A stretch of 44,445 nucleotides of DNA from Opitutus sp. GAS368 (GTDB taxonomy: Bacteria; Verrucomicrobiota; Verrucomicrobiia; Opitutales; Opitutaceae), in contig CAMBRG010000015.1 in the NCBI GenBank assembly GCA_945869845.1, forward strand, positions 1-44,445, in the 5' to 3' direction. The first letter of the stretch is position 1. Each line of letters starts with the position of its first letter. The notes beneath the pieces were generated by a model that did no database searches, was not told the origin of the DNA, and was given only the letters and a program-made list of their open reading frames with translations. Below, piece by piece: positions 42,879 through 44,445 of the stretch. Position numbers and translations under genes: made by a program.

Positions 42879-42903
42879 GGGTCACAGCATAAGTGACCCT
42901 TTT
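42879..42903 (+). terminator. Intrinsic terminator after the amidase gene
   Basis: GGGTCAC (42879-42885) pairs with GTGACCC (42893-42899) around a seven-base loop, followed by TTTT. It would separate the amidase from the ABC transporter genes. Confidence 0.75.
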
Positions 42904-42995
42904 CCCCGGCGTTTTTCCAATCGTTGGCGGACCCAGTCCGATTCGTTTTTCACCTCGCGCTGGCTTTCCCGATTTCTTCGTATCTCGTAAAGGCT

Positions 42996-43808
42996 GTGTC
43001 TTCCACCGCCAGCTCATCCGCCAAAAACGTCTCGCCGGCGGTTGAATTCCGCGCCGTCGAAAAACGCTATGGCGCCGGCCCGGTAATCCTCGACGCCTTC
43101 AGTCTCACTGCCGCACCGGGCGATTTTATCGCCCTGATCGGCCCCAGCGGTTGTGGCAAATCGACCCTGCTCAAACTCATCGCCGGCCTCAGCCCCGTCA
43201 CGGCCGGCGCCCTGCTCCTCGGCGGCCGCACCGCCACACCCGAACGCGCCTCAACCGGCGACGAACTCGCTTACGTCTTTCAAGAACCCACGCTGCTGCC
43301 GTGGCTCACCGTCGCCGCCAACGTCGCCCTTCCGCTCGAGCTCCGCGCCACGCCGCCCGATCGCCGCGCCGAACTCGTGCGCACCGCTCTCGCCCTCGTC
43401 GGCCTCGAACCGCGCGCCGCCTATTATCCGCGCCAACTTTCCGGCGGGCAAAAAATGCGCGTCTCCATCGCCCGAGCCCTCGTGCTTTCTCCGCAGCTTC
43501 TCCTGCTCGACGAACCGTTCGGCGCCCTCGACGAAATGACCCGGGACCGCCTCAACGAAGAACTGCTCGCCATCCGCGAGCGCCAGAGCTGGACCGCTTT
43601 TTTTGTGACCCACTCGGTCGCCGAGGCCGTGTTTCTGTCGAACCGCATCGTCGTGATGTCCGCCAACCCGGGCCGGCTTCACCGCGAGATCCGCGTCGAT
43701 TTGCCCTATCCGCGCACGCCCGCCACGCGCCGCGATCCCGCCTACCACGCGCTGGTGGACGAGGCTTCGCAACTCCTCCGCTCGGTCGAGGACACCGTCG
43801 CCACCTGA
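42996..43808 (+). CDS. ABC transporter ATP-binding protein, NitT/TauT type
   Basis: 270 residues from GTG 42996, which has AAAGG a few bases upstream; a longer frame to 42924 adds a hydrophobic lead unlike the family. Walker A GPSGCGKST (about 49-57), Q-loop FQEPTLLPWLTV, signature LSGGQKMRVSIARAL, Walker B LLLLDEPFGALDE, H-loop VTHSVAEAVFLS. FQEPTLLPW and the C-terminal RDPAYHALVDE resemble SsuB/TauB/ThiZ-type ATPases for sulfonates, nitrate or thiamine precursors. It precedes the permease by 13 bases. The substrate-binding protein would be expected downstream of the window. Confidence 0.92.
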   Translation: MSSTASSSAKNVSPAVEFRAVEKRYGAGPVILDAFSLTAAPGDFIALIGPSGCGKSTLLKLIAGLSPVTAGALLLGGRTATPERASTGDELAYVFQEPTLLPWLTVAANVALPLELRATPPDRRAELVRTALALVGLEPRAAYYPRQLSGGQKMRVSIARALVLSPQLLLLDEPFGALDEMTRDRLNEELLAIRERQSWTAFFVTHSVAEAVFLSNRIVVMSANPGRLHREIRVDLPYPRTPATRRDPAYHALVDEASQLLRSVEDTVAT

Positions 43809-43821
43809 GCTCCCACCGCCG

Positions 43822-44445
43822 ATGCCGCCCCGTCGTTTCCTCACCATTTTACTCCCGGCCTTCGCCGGTGCGCTCTTCGTCGCGATCTGGATCTTCGTCC
43901 GTGCGTCGCTCTCCGACGATTTCCGTTTCCTGCTTCCCGCGCCCACCGAGGTCCTCGCCGCCTTCCGCGACCATGGCGACGAGCTCTGGCGCGCCACCCT
44001 CAACACCGCCGCCGGCGCCACCCTCGGATTTCTCGCCGCCGTCGTGGTCAGCTTTTTGCTTTCACTGCTGCTCTCCCTTTCGCCGCTCGTGCGGGTGACT
44101 TTTTATCCCTACCTCATGCTCCTGCAGATGACGCCGATCATCGTTTTTGCGCCCATCCTCGTGCTTTGGGTCGGCGCCGGCCTGAAGAGCGTCACGATCA
44201 TCACGTTCCTCATCTGCTTTTTCCCGCTCGCGGTAAACACGACCCAGGGTCTCGTCTCCACCGACCGCAATCTCGTCGAGCTCTTCCAACTCTACCGAGC
44301 CACCAAGTTTCAGGAAATCCGCCGGCTCCGCATCCCGGCCGCACTGCCGTATTTTTTTACCGGTCTGCGCATCGCCGCGACGCTTGCACCCATCGGTGCC
44401 CTCGTCGGCGACTACACCGCCGGCAGCTCCGCCGGCGACGGCGGC
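43822..44445 (+). CDS. ABC transporter permease, NitT/TauT type (3' end outside window)
   Basis: 208 codons are visible from the ATG at 43822; the gene runs off the window. At least five hydrophobic segments, the BPD_transp_1 region beginning near LWRATLNTAAGATLGFLAAV, and the EAA loop ELFQLYRATKFQEIRRLRIP followed by AALPYFFTGLRIAATLAPIG, the coupling site for the ATPase. Together with the ATPase it forms the membrane part of a SsuBC/ThiXZ-like importer. Substrate unknown. Confidence 0.92.
   Translation, partial: MPPRRFLTILLPAFAGALFVAIWIFVRASLSDDFRFLLPAPTEVLAAFRDHGDELWRATLNTAAGATLGFLAAVVVSFLLSLLLSLSPLVRVTFYPYLMLLQMTPIIVFAPILVLWVGAGLKSVTIITFLICFFPLAVNTTQGLVSTDRNLVELFQLYRATKFQEIRRLRIPAALPYFFTGLRIAATLAPIGALVGDYTAGSSAGDGG

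Overview
This 44.4 kb window looks like ordinary chromosome of a GC-rich Verrucomicrobiota bacterium, most likely near Opitutaceae. That placement is inferred from family content and style and was not tested by a search. The pointers are a cell-wall amidase ending in the Ig-like and repeated C-terminal modules typical of the group, a TonB receptor with the SPF...GYR N-terminal plug region, LacI-controlled sugar genes, acetyl xylan esterase of the CE7 type, and a diadenylate cyclase fused to a PTS EIIA-like domain. Genes are tightly packed on both strands. I found no tRNA, rRNA, CRISPR array, phage or intact insertion sequence. Most assigned starts have no Shine-Dalgarno motif in front of them.

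Layout. 1-7.2 kb: a truncated dienelactone hydrolase, a REP-type inverted repeat, a propeller-like hypothetical, a large modular N-acetylmuramoyl-L-alanine amidase, a TlpA-like thioredoxin whose signal peptide is cut by an in-frame amber codon, a lone receiver protein and a class A beta-lactamase-like serine hydrolase. 7.2-16.7 kb: housekeeping genes (rapA, a Xer recombinase, infA, tadA, Mn-type SOD, tolB, Mrp, rpmG) with clear intrinsic terminators after infA, rpmG and between sodA and tolB. 16.7-24 kb: the EIIA-DAC c-di-AMP synthase with an isolated nuoA, a secreted hypothetical, then the shape cluster mreB-mreC-mreD-mrdA.

24-36.4 kb is the accessory part. A dehydrogenase and an MTA/purine phosphorylase precede an intact CE7 esterase. 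Then comes a six-gene minus-strand operon with gaps of 18-65 bases: LacI regulator, DHDPS/NAL-superfamily lyase, TonB receptor, sialidase-fold protein, sodium:solute symporter and YidR (DUF3748) propeller. Together they read as capture, hydrolysis or elimination, uptake and aldol cleavage of an acidic sugar, but the usual sialate kinase and epimerase are missing, so the substrate is open. A frameshifted piece of a second CE7 gene lies on the far side of this operon in the same orientation as the intact copy.

36.4-44.4 kb: two divergent multi-spanning membrane proteins of glycosyltransferase-C appearance, a guanine/xanthine phosphoribosyltransferase with a strong terminator, a nucleotidyltransferase-GHMP kinase fusion, an amidase-signature hydrolase, and the ATPase and (cut-off) permease of a NitT/TauT-type ABC importer.
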